A DNA stretch of 64,000 nt, from assembly GCF_029867415.1 (NCBI RefSeq), contig NC_081181.1, positions 121,411,183 to 121,475,182 of the forward strand, written 5' to 3'. Shown here piece after piece: positions 9,510-21,119 of this stretch (positions are counted from its first letter, which is position 1; each line of letters starts with the position of its first letter). The notes under the pieces are model-generated. The model was not told where the DNA came from, made no database searches, and saw nothing but the letters and a program-made list of their open reading frames with translations. The position numbers were made by a program, and so were the translations under genes. This DNA comes from Vicia villosa. Lineage: Eukaryota > Streptophyta > Magnoliopsida > Fabales > Fabaceae.

Positions 9510-12500
9510 TGTCGCTACCGCGAAAATTAATAGAGTCGCCACTAACATATTTATCCTGAAAAGGAAGGGAATGCCATCAAACCACAAAACAAAACAACGG
9601 TCTTACGACCAGAGAAAAAGGGTAAGAGAGTCGGTTACGCGAGGGGAAGGTGTTAGCACCCCTCGCACCCATCGTACTCGATGGTATCCACGCCTGTGTC
9701 TAAAACTATGGGTGTATAAGCAAAATGCGCTAACCTGGACCAAAATGCATGCAGAATGTAGGGAAAAGAAAGAGTTATACTCGCACGGGCCCTACCCCGC
9801 TGCCTACGTATCCTTTTTTGAGGAATCAGAGGTACCGTAGCTCGGCTAACTATTTTCTGTTTGTTTTGTGTTTTTTAGGTGAACGAGTTACATTCACACT
9901 CCGCTGCTCGACCTTTGGAGACTAATGCTGGGAATGGAGCGGAAATAACAAACTCTTAAGAAAAGAAAATCAAAGAGTGTGGTTTGTGTTTTAAAAAATG
10001 CACGAGGAAAACCTAAGCTAAGGGGGAAAGCTTGCTACCTAATGTTATCATACAAAGGGCACAAGTCTAAACTAAACTAGCAACCTACGAGGAAAAGGGA
10101 AAGCAAACAAGAGTATCACACAAACGAGCTCCGCTCGTAAAGCAAACAAAACCAACGGCACTGGCCGAGTGGTGGAAAAGCGGTCCCGCCATATCCAAGA
10201 GGAGCGAATCACCCGAGTCAACCAAGCATTAGACCTCGCGAAAATGATCAGGCCATAGACAAGAGGAGCGGGTCCCTCTCAGCAACCAAGCCGTCACAGA
10301 TCTGAAAGGAAAACGGTGCATGCATACACCGAGCATCAACGTCGAGCGACGCGAGCTATAGGAAATGCGGGGGTCCGATTGCATGAACCCTTTTCCTGAC
10401 ATACTCGATAACAAGATCTTGTGCTAGTTCGGAAGCAAGCAACGCGTAGCATGTGCATATCGAACAGACTCGATGAGACTGGGCGGGGGTTGATTGCTAA
10501 CCCTTTCCGCATGCCTTCCATGAGGACTTAACGGAGTGCCATATAGGACTTATTACACCGTGACTCCCTGCTGCAAAGCACAAATGTAAACACACCAAAA
10601 AAAACAGAGCCTCTTTCGAGGGCTTGGCCAGATGAATGTCTAAGTCCTACTTCTCATGTTAAAGGATGATGCGAGAAAGCGATAAAGTGCGAGAAAAAAT
10701 AAAATGAAACGGGATCAATACCAAACGGATGATGATTCATAAACTGTAGCGATGAGAGCAAGGAAACTAGAGATCCCGCGAGTGAGCTAGCAAAGTAAAA
10801 GCAAATAGTCAGCACACCGATTAGCCATGAAAGCATACAAAGGTCGACATGCGCGTCGAGCATAATCACAATACACCTGCAAGAGGAACAAGCAAACCAA
10901 ACAAGTAGATATAAAGTAATTGGAACGTGTCTCCAAGATGAGAACACGATGTGAGTGAATGAAATCGTGTCCCGCAAATAAAGCGGAACACTCACGTAAT
11001 AAGCGTCGATCAGTGACTATCCAAAGGCCTTGCACACTAGCACACAAGTTAGAGATAACAAAAACCGCAATCGGAATTGCGCTGGTGCTTTACACCGAAA
11101 AAGGATAACGAAACGAGAAATTTGACATTAACACACTTTTTTAACATAAATCGAGCGAAAGTAAAATAACAACCAGAAATAGCACTCAAATGTTAGTCAA
11201 ATATGTACACAAGTATTATGGAAACCAAAGCAAGTATTAACAAATCAAAAGATACACCGAAACGGTAAAATCGGGTAAAAACGATAAAAACTAAACTATA
11301 TAACAAAAAATTTAAATTCTAACAAGCAAAATATTACATGTTTTTATATTTATATTTTATCAAGCAAAAATTTAATCAAATATAATATTTTTCAGGTATT
11401 TTCTCAAAGAATTAGAACTAAACTATGCAACAAAACATTTAAATTCTAACAAGCAAAAGATATTACATGTTTTTGATTATTAACTTTTTTAACATGCAAA
11501 AACTAATCAAATATCGTTTTTCATACATTTTTCTATACTAAAAAAAATAGACAACAAATTAATTAAAAAGAAACTAAATCTAAAATAGAAAGTTATGCAC
11601 ACAGGGGGGTTCATTGTGTAAAACAGTGGTGTATGGATAGAAAGGGGCGCAGGGCCCAGAGATTAGGCCCTAAAGCAGTTTTTTGTAGCAAAGCTCCAAG
11701 CTGAGCAAAAAAGAGTGGCGCATGGGCCTGAGTGAGGGGTGAGGTTAGCATTTTCGGTGTGGACATGGCCCAAGGATTCAGTAATTGATCCAATTTAGAT
11801 TTAACATCAATTGAAAGCCTTTTAATCAGATTTTGGAATTATCAATTTATTCAATTAATCCAGATTTATCAATTAATCAGACTTAAATCATCAATCAATA
11901 ACAATTAAAATCCAATTAAACACAGTTGAACACATGATTAAAAAATGAAAGGGGATATAGGGTTACATGCTTGTGGCTCTTCACGAGAACACGGCGGCGC
12001 CGGTGTTCAAGCTCTCTTCTCCGCTCTCTCACCAATCTCCTCTCATCTCGTCTCAATCTCTCGCTCTCTCCGTCTCTTCTCCGTTCATCCCTTCTCTCGA
12101 TCAAGCTCTCCGCCTCACTCTCTCGCTTACTCTCTGCTCGCTTCCAATCTCAACTCTCGATTTGGTTGTTGTTAGATTCGAAATTGCGGATGGCGTAAGA
12201 TGATGATGTTGTAACTGTCATTGTTGTTGCGGTGCTGAAGTTGCAGCAATTCGATTTAATGATCGAAGATTGAACAAGAGTTGCGGAGGTGATGATTGAA
12301 TTAAGGTGTCGAGAGGATGATGATTGAAGTTCTTGAGGTTATGAAACTGTTGCCTAATTGAAATTGAAGAGTTCGATTGTTCTTGTTGCAGGTTTCTGAT
12401 TGAAGATGAAGTTGCGGTTGTGAATTTTTGGTTCTATGTGTTGGTTAATCGAAGACGGAGAAGGTTGAGGAAGGTTGAGATGTGGTTGTCGATGAAGGTG

Positions 12501-12916
12501 ATGCGAATCGGTTATCGTTATAGCTCTGAGGAAGATGATTGCGATGAAGACATGGAGGTGAATATTGAAGATTATGGAGATGGTGTTGATCGGTAGAGAT
12601 GAAGAAGACGATGGTTGAAGGTTCAGAGCATGAAGGTTTTGCAAGGAGATTGAATCTTGGAGAGAAAGTTTGTTATCGGTGAGTTCAATCTTTTTTTGTT
12701 TTCTGTTGCAATCATTGTTGTTGAAGATGAATTGATGATGATGAATGATGGTGAGGATTTGTTGAATTTTGCAGAATTGGTGGAGATTGAAGATTGATTG
12801 GGAGTGTTGAAGGTGATGAATATTCTTACGATCCTTGAATGATGAAGAAGATGGATGAGAATTGAAGCGTGAAACGTCGATGAATTAGGGAGAATCTAGG
12901 TTCTAAATAAAATTTT

Positions 12917-12921
12917 GTTAC
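12917..12921. repeat. Target-site duplication GTTAC (left copy)
   Basis: GTTAC precedes the LTR start TGATCAGTG and is repeated at 23311-23315 directly after the other LTR ends in CCGATCA. Confidence 0.93.
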
Positions 12922-14272
12922 TGATCAGTGATTTTCACACATATTTTTATCGTTGTTTTTAAGTCTGTTTAAGTTTTGTTATTGAGTGTTTTATTTCTTT
13001 ATTCGTCATTTTATGCTTTGGTTGTATGTTTTAATGTTTTCAGGTTCATATGGAGAATCGGAGTAAATCAGTGCGAAACTCGGAAGTTTTGAGGAAGTTC
13101 AGAAAACATGCTACAGGAGGCCTGACACGGGTGGCCGTGTTGCCCAACACGGGCCGTGTCAGGAAGAGAGCTGGGAGCAAAGTTTGAGAGAAAGGAAAAA
13201 CAGTGAAGCAACACGGGTGCCCGTGTTGCACAACACGGCCCGTGTTGCACATCCTGGGACCAAACAATAAAAATAAACATAACAGGGGGCCAACACGGGT
13301 GCCCGTGTTGCTCAACACGGCCCGTGTTGGGTTTAACGCTGATTTCAGTGAATTTTATGATTTTGTTCAGTGGTTTGCCTGCAAGGGTGTTTTTGGTATT
13401 TCCAACCAACTTAAGTGAGTCTGCACTATTTAGGAGGGTTTTCAAGATGAATTAGGGAACTTTTTGCCACACGAAGAATTGGAGGATTGAGAGAAGGAAG
13501 CCTATGCAATTGGAGAAGAACAGAGAACTCTCATGAGCGGAAGCCATTGAAGATCAAAGTTCATCATCTCTATTGTAATGTCTTTATTTGATATCTTTGT
13601 AATTTCTTTGGATGATATGAGTAGCTAAACCCCCCAATGCTAGGGGGTGTCCCTGATTAACATTTGTGATGATTTTGAATTCCGAATTTCAATAACATAT
13701 TTCTCTTTTACATTCAATTTAATGGTATAAGGTTTTTAATGCTTTCCTAGTCGGACCAACTGGATTGATTTATGACTGACAATTAGGATTGACCTCCATT
13801 GTTAGGGTTTTTATACCATTATATTATAGTAGATATCACCTAGGACTAGGGATACCCTATAGTAACCGGATTGTTCTTGATTATAATAATAGTTGATTTG
13901 ATCACTAATTTCGAAGGACTTTGGGATTAGGATTTCAATGTTCAAAGGTTTTCCCACTAAGGACTTAGGAGAAAATACCCTTAAGAACCGGTAATTGATA
14001 AGTTGAACTTTGTTAATAAAATAAGGGTTCAGAATTGTTACATGTTAATGCACACACCTACCCTGGCATGTTACTCATATTTGGCCAAATCAACCTTTTT
14101 AAGTTTATTTGCAATTTAATTTGTAATCACAAAAACCAAAACCCCAAGGCTTTTTGTTTAATTGAAGTGCTACTAACTCTATAATATCACGCAGTCCTTG
14201 AGATCGATATTCGGGGAATTTTCCCTTTATTACTACAGAGGCAAAATAGTACACTTGCTATTTTTCCGATCA
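12922..14272 (+). repeat. 5' LTR of the gag-protease element
   Basis: 1351 bp, matching 18040-18343 plus 22263-23310 (1352 bp). It contains the palindromic ACACGG/CCGTGT cluster at 13122-13331. Confidence 0.93.
13122..13331. repeat. Cluster of GC-rich inverted repeats (ACACGG/CCGTGT)
   Basis: Three groups, near 13123-13162, 13207-13250 and 13290-13330, each pair motifs of the type ACACGGGTG with CCCGTGTTG. They can fold as tight hairpins such as CAACACGGGTGCCCGTGTTG. The surrounding LTR is AT-rich, so the cluster stands out. It recurs in the right LTR. Function unknown; possibly U3 regulatory sites or methylation targets (inference). Confidence 0.8.
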
Positions 14273-14278
14273 AGTTTT

Positions 14279-14296
14279 TGGCGCCGTTGCCGGGGA
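14279..14296 (+). other. Primer-binding site, tRNA-Asp type
   Basis: TGGCGCCGTTGCCGGGGA lies six bases after the 5' LTR end and is identical to the site of the minus-strand LARD-like element. Confidence 0.88.
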
Positions 14297-14463
14297 CTGC
14301 CGAAAATTATAGAGTTTTTAGATTTATTTCAATTAGAATTTTGTTGCTCTGCGACTAAAATTTTATTTTCAAAAAAATAAAAAAAAAAGTTGAAAAAAAA
14401 AAAGTAAAAAAATATATTTTATTTTATTTTTGTTCCTCATTCTAATAATTGTCTAATCTGTTT

Positions 14464-16920
14464 ATGCGAGGCAAGGCCTCAGCAGAATTTCTTTTTGACG
14501 CAGAAATTGAAAGGACTTTTCACGCCAGGCGCAGACAAGCTCATCGAGCTAAACTGGAATCCGAAGAAGAAGTTGTGACAGTTCATTCAGGTTCTGAAAG
14601 TGAAGAAGAAGTTATGGGCGAGAATCCACCCCCACCTGAGAGACTCCTCGGAGACTATGGAGTTGCAAATACACCGGGGGGAAGACAAACAATTATCAAC
14701 CAACCGGTGAATGTTTCTAATTTTCAATTGCACCCAAGCACCATCACTCAGCTCGAAAGAAAGCCTTTCACCGGAAGGGTTAATGAAGATGCAAACAAGC
14801 ACTTACAGAGGTTTCTGACCATGAGTACAACTTTAAAAATCGAAGGTCATACAGAAGAGGCCAAGAAGCTGAGAATGTTTCCATTCACCTTGGCAGAAGA
14901 AGCAGAAGAGTGGTTTTATTCCCTTCCAGCGGGAAGCATTACATCATGGAAAGAGATGGAAAAAGCTTTCTTAAATGAGTATTTTCCCGCCTCGGTATTT
15001 ATAAGGAAGAGGTATGACATTCTAAATTTCAAGCAGAAGGAGGGTGAGCCCTTAGGAGATGCCTACCAAAGATTCAAAAGAATTCTAGTGGCATGCCCCA
15101 CTCACAATATGGACAAGACTGAACAGATGCAAGTATTTGTCAATGGGCTCAGGATGAAAACAAAGCAGTTAATTGATACAGCAGCTGGAGGCTCGACAAA
15201 TTTCACAACAGCCTCAGGAATCACCAAAATCATTGAAGCAATAGCTGCAAATGAGCATTTGGAATTGTATGACAGGTGTGCTAGCAAACCGGAAGGAATC
15301 ATTGATCTCAAGCTGGAGACTTCTAAAACTCGGGTTGAAGATGCGATAGCCGCAGAAGTTGAAAAGAAATTGAAGGCTATGAATATAGGTAAACAACAGG
15401 TGGCTCAAGTTCAACAAGCTCAACCTGTCAGCTGTGAAATCTGTAATGGCCCACACCAAACGGTGTACTGTTTCGCTACTCCTAAGCAGATTGAAGAAAT
15501 CAAATTCCTAAGACAAAACAACCCGTATTCTAACACCTATAATCCAGGGTGGAAGAATCATCCAAATTTTGCTTGGAAAGATCAACAACAACAAGGTACC
15601 CAGAAGGCAGAGTGGGAAGTGGCAATTGAAAGATTAGTTGGGCAGTGTTCTCAGTTCCAAGAAGAAACAATAAACAACCACAGAAACACTTCGGCCTCAA
15701 TTAAAAATCTGGAAGTTCAAGTGGGGCAGATAGCACAGCATCTCACTCTACAGGCACAAGGTACCCTTCCGAGCTCAACTGTGAAAAATCCGAAAGACCA
15801 GGAGAAGATTAATGCTGTTACTACAAGAAGTAGGAGAGTAGCAGAATCTGAAAAGGAAAAAGAAAAAGAGGAAATAGATGACCCCATGGTAATAGAGGTG
15901 GATTTGGAAATAAGAGAGAATCCAAAAGAGCCAGAAGTTGTGGTACCGCCGGTTAAACCAATTGAAGAAAAAAATAAGAAAGACGTTGAACCGGTGAAAA
16001 AACTACCTTTCCCCTCCAGAGTGACAAAGAAGGTTTCAAGAGAGAAAGACTTTGAAAAGTTTACAAAATTGTTCAAGAAGTTAGAGGTAAATCTACCATT
16101 CTTTGAAGCACTTGAACACATGCCCTTGTATAAAAAATTTATGAAGGAGGTATTGGCGAAAAAGAGATCACTAGGAGGAGAACCAAAAATTGCAACGGAA
16201 AAGTGTGGTATAGTCTCAACAGCAAGGAAGATCCCAATAAAGAGGAAAGACCCTGGGGCAGTGGCGATACCATGCACTATCAAGAATATAGCATTTAAAA
16301 AGGTACTCCTCGATTCTGGGTCTAGTGTGAGTTTAATGCCTTTGTCCATTTTCAAAAAGCTTGAATTGGAAAAGATTAGTGAAAGTAAGACACAGTTAAG
16401 GTTCGCCGATCACACCGTCAAGAAATCCTATGGGGTAGCTGAAGATGTACTAGTGGAAGTTGATAACTTGGTATTCCCTGTTGACTTCCACATCATGGAT
16501 ATTCCGGAAGACGAAGAAACTCCTATCCTTCTTGGGAGACCATTTTTGTCGACAGGCCGCTGCAACCTCGACATTGAAAAAGGGACACTAACGCTAAAAT
16601 CATTTGATGAAGAAGTAACCTTGAAGATGTTAGGAGTTAAGAAAAATAGGGCAGGTATGAATGAGAAAACTTCAGCTGGTATGACAGAAAGTGAAAAAGA
16701 AGACAAAAATTCTAAAAATCTCCAAGAAAAAGTGTCAAGCATAGCCTCTCGGGTGAAACAAACTTATGTAGCTGTCAAAAGTCATAAGAAAGCGAAGGGA
16801 GTCAAGAAGAATGGGGGAAGCAAATTGAAGAGAGAAGTTAGCCACGCTTTTCATCTTCATGAGTTCGTGGTTGCAAAAGTAATGAGCAACAAGGTTTGGA
16901 GAAGGAAATACCCTCCATAA
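14464..16920 (+). CDS. gag: Gag-protease polyprotein of a non-autonomous gypsy element
   Basis: Uninterrupted 818-codon ORF. I start at the first ATG (MRGKASAEFLFDAEIER); the frame opens slightly earlier without an ATG. Order: a basic/acidic N-terminus; a retrotransposon gag core over about residues 95-265 (FTGRVNEDANKHLQRFL, AEEWFYSLP, FKQKEGEPLGDAYQRFK); an incomplete zinc-knuckle-like motif at residue 324 (CEICNGPHQTVYC); a charged linker; and a pepsin-type protease with catalytic LLDSGSS (Asp near residue 617) and the second motif ILLGRPFL near 690. A Lys-rich tail follows. It would form particles and cut itself. RT, RNase H and integrase are absent, not merely frameshifted: the stop is followed at once by 3' UTR. 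The gag wording is Athila/Tat-like (inference). Confidence 0.9.
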   Translation: MRGKASAEFLFDAEIERTFHARRRQAHRAKLESEEEVVTVHSGSESEEEVMGENPPPPERLLGDYGVANTPGGRQTIINQPVNVSNFQLHPSTITQLERKPFTGRVNEDANKHLQRFLTMSTTLKIEGHTEEAKKLRMFPFTLAEEAEEWFYSLPAGSITSWKEMEKAFLNEYFPASVFIRKRYDILNFKQKEGEPLGDAYQRFKRILVACPTHNMDKTEQMQVFVNGLRMKTKQLIDTAAGGSTNFTTASGITKIIEAIAANEHLELYDRCASKPEGIIDLKLETSKTRVEDAIAAEVEKKLKAMNIGKQQVAQVQQAQPVSCEICNGPHQTVYCFATPKQIEEIKFLRQNNPYSNTYNPGWKNHPNFAWKDQQQQGTQKAEWEVAIERLVGQCSQFQEETINNHRNTSASIKNLEVQVGQIAQHLTLQAQGTLPSSTVKNPKDQEKINAVTTRSRRVAESEKEKEKEEIDDPMVIEVDLEIRENPKEPEVVVPPVKPIEEKNKKDVEPVKKLPFPSRVTKKVSREKDFEKFTKLFKKLEVNLPFFEALEHMPLYKKFMKEVLAKKRSLGGEPKIATEKCGIVSTARKIPIKRKDPGAVAIPCTIKNIAFKKVLLDSGSSVSLMPLSIFKKLELEKISESKTQLRFADHTVKKSYGVAEDVLVEVDNLVFPVDFHIMDIPEDEETPILLGRPFLSTGRCNLDIEKGTLTLKSFDEEVTLKMLGVKKNRAGMNEKTSAGMTESEKEDKNSKNLQEKVSSIASRVKQTYVAVKSHKKAKGVKKNGGSKLKREVSHAFHLHEFVVAKVMSNKVWRRKYPP

Positions 16921-18024
16921 TAAAGGGTAATGGACCGTCGAGCCATGCGACGTTAAACGAAGCGCTTCGTGGGAGGCAACCCATGGTTTTAATAATAAAT
17001 TTTTCTGTTTGTTTTTGTTATTTTCAGGAAATAAAAGAGGACGTCTCTGGTGAAAGCTTGAAAGTGATTATTGGAGTGCAATACCCTCTGTGAGTCACCT
17101 CTCTTGAACTCGTTCTGAAACATTGAGGTCAATGTTTAGTTCAAGTTTGGGGGAGGCTCTTCTCTTTGCATTTTATTTTTATGTTAGTTTTATGTTATTG
17201 GTATGATGTGAAACCATAAAGTGAATTCTGCCCAAATTTTTACCGAAATTTTAAATTTTTGTTGAAGAGGTTTTGATCCTAAAGAGCGATCGGGAATAGT
17301 ATATAGAGATGAAGCGAGGATTGTTTGAGGACAGGAAGTGCGGAATAATGTGACAAGAGGTTTGTTTAAGCACCCTTGGTTCCCTGAAAGAGATACGAGT
17401 CTAACGTGTAGATTTGCACCATAGTACTTGTCTCCTGAGAAGTACTTCTCGAGTAGTTTATTGATACAGTCTGGCATAATTCGGATTCACTTGCATGATG
17501 GCTGGTTGAGAAAAAAAAAAGAGATATAAAGTTGGCACCAAATGATGAAAAGGCGGTAAAAGGCAATCGGCTCGCTAAGTTGGGTAACCCTCACCCGGTT
17601 ATTCAGCCCAAAGGAGATTGATCCCCAAACGTCGTCCAAAAGGACAATATATAACTGCAAAGTTTGAAAATTTCATCGGTAATAAAAAGTAGCCAATGCT
17701 GCTAGTTTGGTGCCAGGAAAAGAAAATAAGAAGCCTTGATTCATCTCGTGCAGGTGATGATTATTATAAGAAATGCAGTGCCTTAATATGATTGTCCGAA
17801 TGAAAGAGGAGGAAAATCGGAAAGAGACTTAAGTGCAAAGCATAGTTGGAGAGGTATCCGAAACGGGAGCTTGAGGTTTAATGTGGTAACAAAACTCGTC
17901 GCGTCATGTGAATGCCGAACCAACTGTTTCTTGATCAATACAGACAGATATCTCACGTATGAACACCGTGCGCTTTGAAGGTCATTAACTTTTGTAGTTG
18001 TCGCTTGAGGTCAAGCAACGGTTT
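16921..18024 (+). other. 3' untranslated region of the gag-protease element
   Basis: No supported ORF. It begins with the conserved palindromic block, then an internal polypurine-like tract (GTTCAAGTTTGGGGGAGG, 17139-17157), then 900 bp of unremarkable sequence. It ends with TTGAGGTCAAGCAACGG, the usual lead-in to the polypurine tract in these elements. Homology to 5790-6011 shows common descent with the LARD-like element. Confidence 0.75.
16935..16980 (+). other. Conserved palindromic block downstream of gag (copy 2)
   Basis: Starts 14 bases after the gag stop codon. The 14-bp palindrome ACGAAGCGCTTCGT is at 16957-16970, preceded by GCGACGTTAA and followed by GGGAGGCAAC. It is nearly identical to the minus strand of 5965-6011, although the two elements' coding parts are very diverged. 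Confidence 0.82.
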
Positions 18025-18039
18025 AAGTTTGGGGGAGTT
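18025..18039 (+). other. Polypurine tract of the gag-protease element
   Basis: AAGTTTGGGGGAGTT directly precedes the 3' LTR start TGATCAGTG. Confidence 0.85.
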
Positions 18040-18338
18040 TGATCAGTGATTTTCACACATATTTTTATCGTTGTTTTTAAGTCTGTTTAAGTTTTGTTAT
18101 TGAGTGTTTTATTTCTTTATTCGTCATTTTATGCTTTGGTTGTATGTTTTAATGTTTTCAGGTTCATATGGAGAAATCGGAGTAAATCAGTGCGAAACTC
18201 GGAAGTTTTGAGGAAGTTCAGAAAACATGCTACAGGAGGCCTGACACGGGTGGCCGTGTTGCCCAACACGGGCCGTGTCAGGAAGAGAGCTGGGAGCAAA
18301 GTTTGAGAGAAAGGAAAAACAGTGAAGCAACACGGGTG

Positions 18339-18343
18339 CCCGT
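18339..18343. repeat. Target-site duplication CCCGT (left copy)
   Basis: CCCGT is repeated at 22258-22262 on the other side of the nested element. The target lies inside one of the LTR's GC-rich hairpins. Confidence 0.92.
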
Positions 18344-20915
18344 TGTCGCGGCCGGCAAAAATTAACAGAGTCGCCATCGATATTTATTTGTTCCTAAAGA
18401 ACGGGGAAAATGTCGAATAAAACCTACAAAGGAAAGGGAATGGTCATCGCAACCATATCGGGTTCGGGAGTCGGTTCCGCGAGGGGAAGGTGTTAGCACC
18501 CCTCACGTCCGTTGTACTCAACGGGACCCATTTAGTTAATTTTGCGTTCAAGTACTATCATAAAATGTTTGCAATCTTCTACTTAAGAAAGAGAAAAAGA
18601 AGGGTTTTTAGTTTATTGGGCTCGCCAAGACGTCGTGTCTTGTGCCTACGTATTCCCTCGTGCAATGGGAAAGTCAGAGCTCCGTAGTTCGGGGTAAAAA
18701 ACCATGGGTTTGTTTGTTGATTTTAGAAGAATGCTACGTTAGACACTTCAAACGTTTGAACTTCGACTTGTTTTGCTCGTCTGAGAGGCTAAGTCTTTGT
18801 GTGCGTTTCGTGTTGAAATGGCTAAGGCACATTCATTTTGAAAAGGTTTTCGGAAAGTCGCACAAGGGCGAAAAGGTAATTTGATGGGTTGAAGTTATTT
18901 TTATGTGGGTGACAAGTATTGGATCACAAGTCTAGAACAACCAACGATCCAATTACTAGAAATCGGAGGAGCAAACGGTGCTCAACCAATTGTCTTTCAT
19001 CCCAAAAGTTTTCTTTATGAAAATGGTGAGGTGAAACATGGTTCACTTATTAGATTTTTTTTATGCATGGAAGGACGAGTCTTAGACAATAGGTCTAACA
19101 ACCGAAGATCTAAATACTCGGAGTTGGAGGAGCATGTGGTGCTCAACCATTCTTTTTCACATCCAAGTTTATTGTGAAAACATTTTTGAAAATACAACTC
19201 GACGCTAGATCGAGGTTTGAGAATTTTTATGAAAACATTTGAATTAATAAGAGAAAATAATCGACTCACAATTAAACTTGTTTTACTTGAAAATGTTTTT
19301 GGCCAACTTGTGAGAAATGATTAAAATTGATGCCACTCACAATTAAATGATTTCAGATGTAAAAAAAAAAAACCAACCGTAATCCTTCGTACAAAGTGAA
19401 AAAAACGTGCATACTAATTCTAACACCTAATTTAATGACAGTGCAATTATGGCATATCTCAAGATTTTCTATAGCTAATCATTCAATAATATAACTCTAA
19501 TCTATAATACTAAGATATTGTAGCTTTATACTAGAAACATTCATGCTATATAGATATAATATATATTTTTTGTATCAAGGAAACCAACACACCAACAATA
19601 ACAACATATATTCTTTAAAACTAAGCTATCCCATACACATCATATACAATTAATTGTTAAAAAAATTAATTAGTTTTATGTTATTTTATTCTAACTATTC
19701 TTCTTGAACATAGTTTTTTGTTCATTTTAATTTTACTTTGATTTATAGTTTAAAAAAAAACAAAAACAATATCAAATGATGATATGGGGCACGTTTTCAG
19801 TAGCATGCCAAATGCATGACTCATTGCTCACCATTACACTAGGGGGGAAACAATAACATAGTGCAGTATGCAAACAAAAGTGATGATAAACCAATACCAA
19901 CAGCAACTGAAACAGAAAGCAAGAACACAATACATATAAAAAACTCACATATGAATCAATGACGGCGTAAGGTTTCAATTGTGGCGACCGAGACAGGATA
20001 GATCCATGAAAGAGACCGACAAGCTCCTATTGCAGGTTGAATTTATAGTGGTGATGTTGTTGTTAGTTGTTATAGTTTCTGTGTATATAATATTTTGATT
20101 AGTGTTTGTAGTTTTTTTTTGGTTCCCCTTCTGTGAATGAAGCAGAGCTTTTTATATAGTGAAGGAATAAGACTAGGTACGTGGGATATTGGTCAGAGGA
20201 ATTTGAGGAATAGTAGTCTGTTAGAGAAAATTTAGGGAGTGGATGTTTGACTGAGAAATTGTGTGAAGATGAGACTGAGTATGATAACGTGAGAGAGTCA
20301 GAGATACGTTGGGAAAAGAGTTTGATTTAGTCCATTAAGATTTTAAAACTAATTAAAACCAATTAATTAAATACAATTCAAACTAATTCAAACAACCAAA
20401 ATAAAATCAATTGAAAATTAGATTTAATTTAATTAGACATTTTAATGAAAAAAAAAACACAAATAAAATGACACAAAATGAATAAATATTGAGCGCGATA
20501 TTGCTCGAAAAATTAAAATGAATGCACTAAAATCATCAACACGAAATATGCTTTCGGAAGACAGACAGTTTTGATCAAATTTTACAATAAAAATATCTAG
20601 TTAAACAGACCGTGACAGGTAGAAATGTAACCGCTAAAAGAATCAAAAAAATTAAAAACGAACATGTCAGGTTGAACTACGCGACCCGTAGATTAATAAA
20701 ACTTTCATTTGCAACTTGATTTGTAAATTTGTGTCCGTTAATTTTATGTACATTTGAGAATTAATTCAATCAGTCTGTCTAGAAATCCATAAATTTATTC
20801 TAGTTGACATTTTAGGCACTATGCGAGATGAACTGCATGTTATGATATGCAGATGAAGCGAACGTCTGGTAAATGAATGTACTTATATATCAAGGGGCAA
20901 AATTGGGGTATGACA
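18344..20915 (-). repeat. 3' LTR of the deleted Ogre-like element
   Basis: The minus strand opens TGTCATACCCC at 20915 and closes GGCCGCGACA at 18344. It carries the family landmark GGTGCTAACACCTTCCCC near 18480-18505. Its first 108 bp (20808-20915) repeat at 22150-22257 with one difference that I see. Short ORFs inside it, for example near 18.9-19.3 kb, have no recognisable content. Confidence 0.82.
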
Positions 20916-20930
20916 GCTGCCCCTATTTAA
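20916..20930 (-). other. Polypurine tract of the deleted Ogre-like element
   Basis: The minus strand reads TAAATAGGGGCAGC immediately before TGTCATACCCC. This supports reading 20915 as an LTR start rather than an internal repeat of a solo LTR. Confidence 0.65.
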
Positions 20931-21119
20931 ACATCTTTAACCGGAGGATTTGAAGAACTATCGTCTTTAAATCATGGTGAAAGATAGTTTAAATATTAAA
21001 CAAACCCAAATTTTGCCCTCTGATGCTATCTATGTATATGATGCAAATGATATTAATTTTACGCTATGCAAAATGCTGGGGGGAACCAAGTTCAATAGCT
21101 CCTGACTAGCATGAATTTT

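Noticed and set aside
11916..12203. Overlapping ORFs rich in Arg/Glu or Ser/Leu
   Set aside because: Low-complexity CT-rich leader sequence within an Ogre-like LTR; opposite strands and all frames are open.
15717..16355. 212-codon minus-strand ORF opposite gag
   Set aside because: Shadow of the gag-protease ORF on the plus strand; its composition is the complement of Lys/Glu-rich coding.
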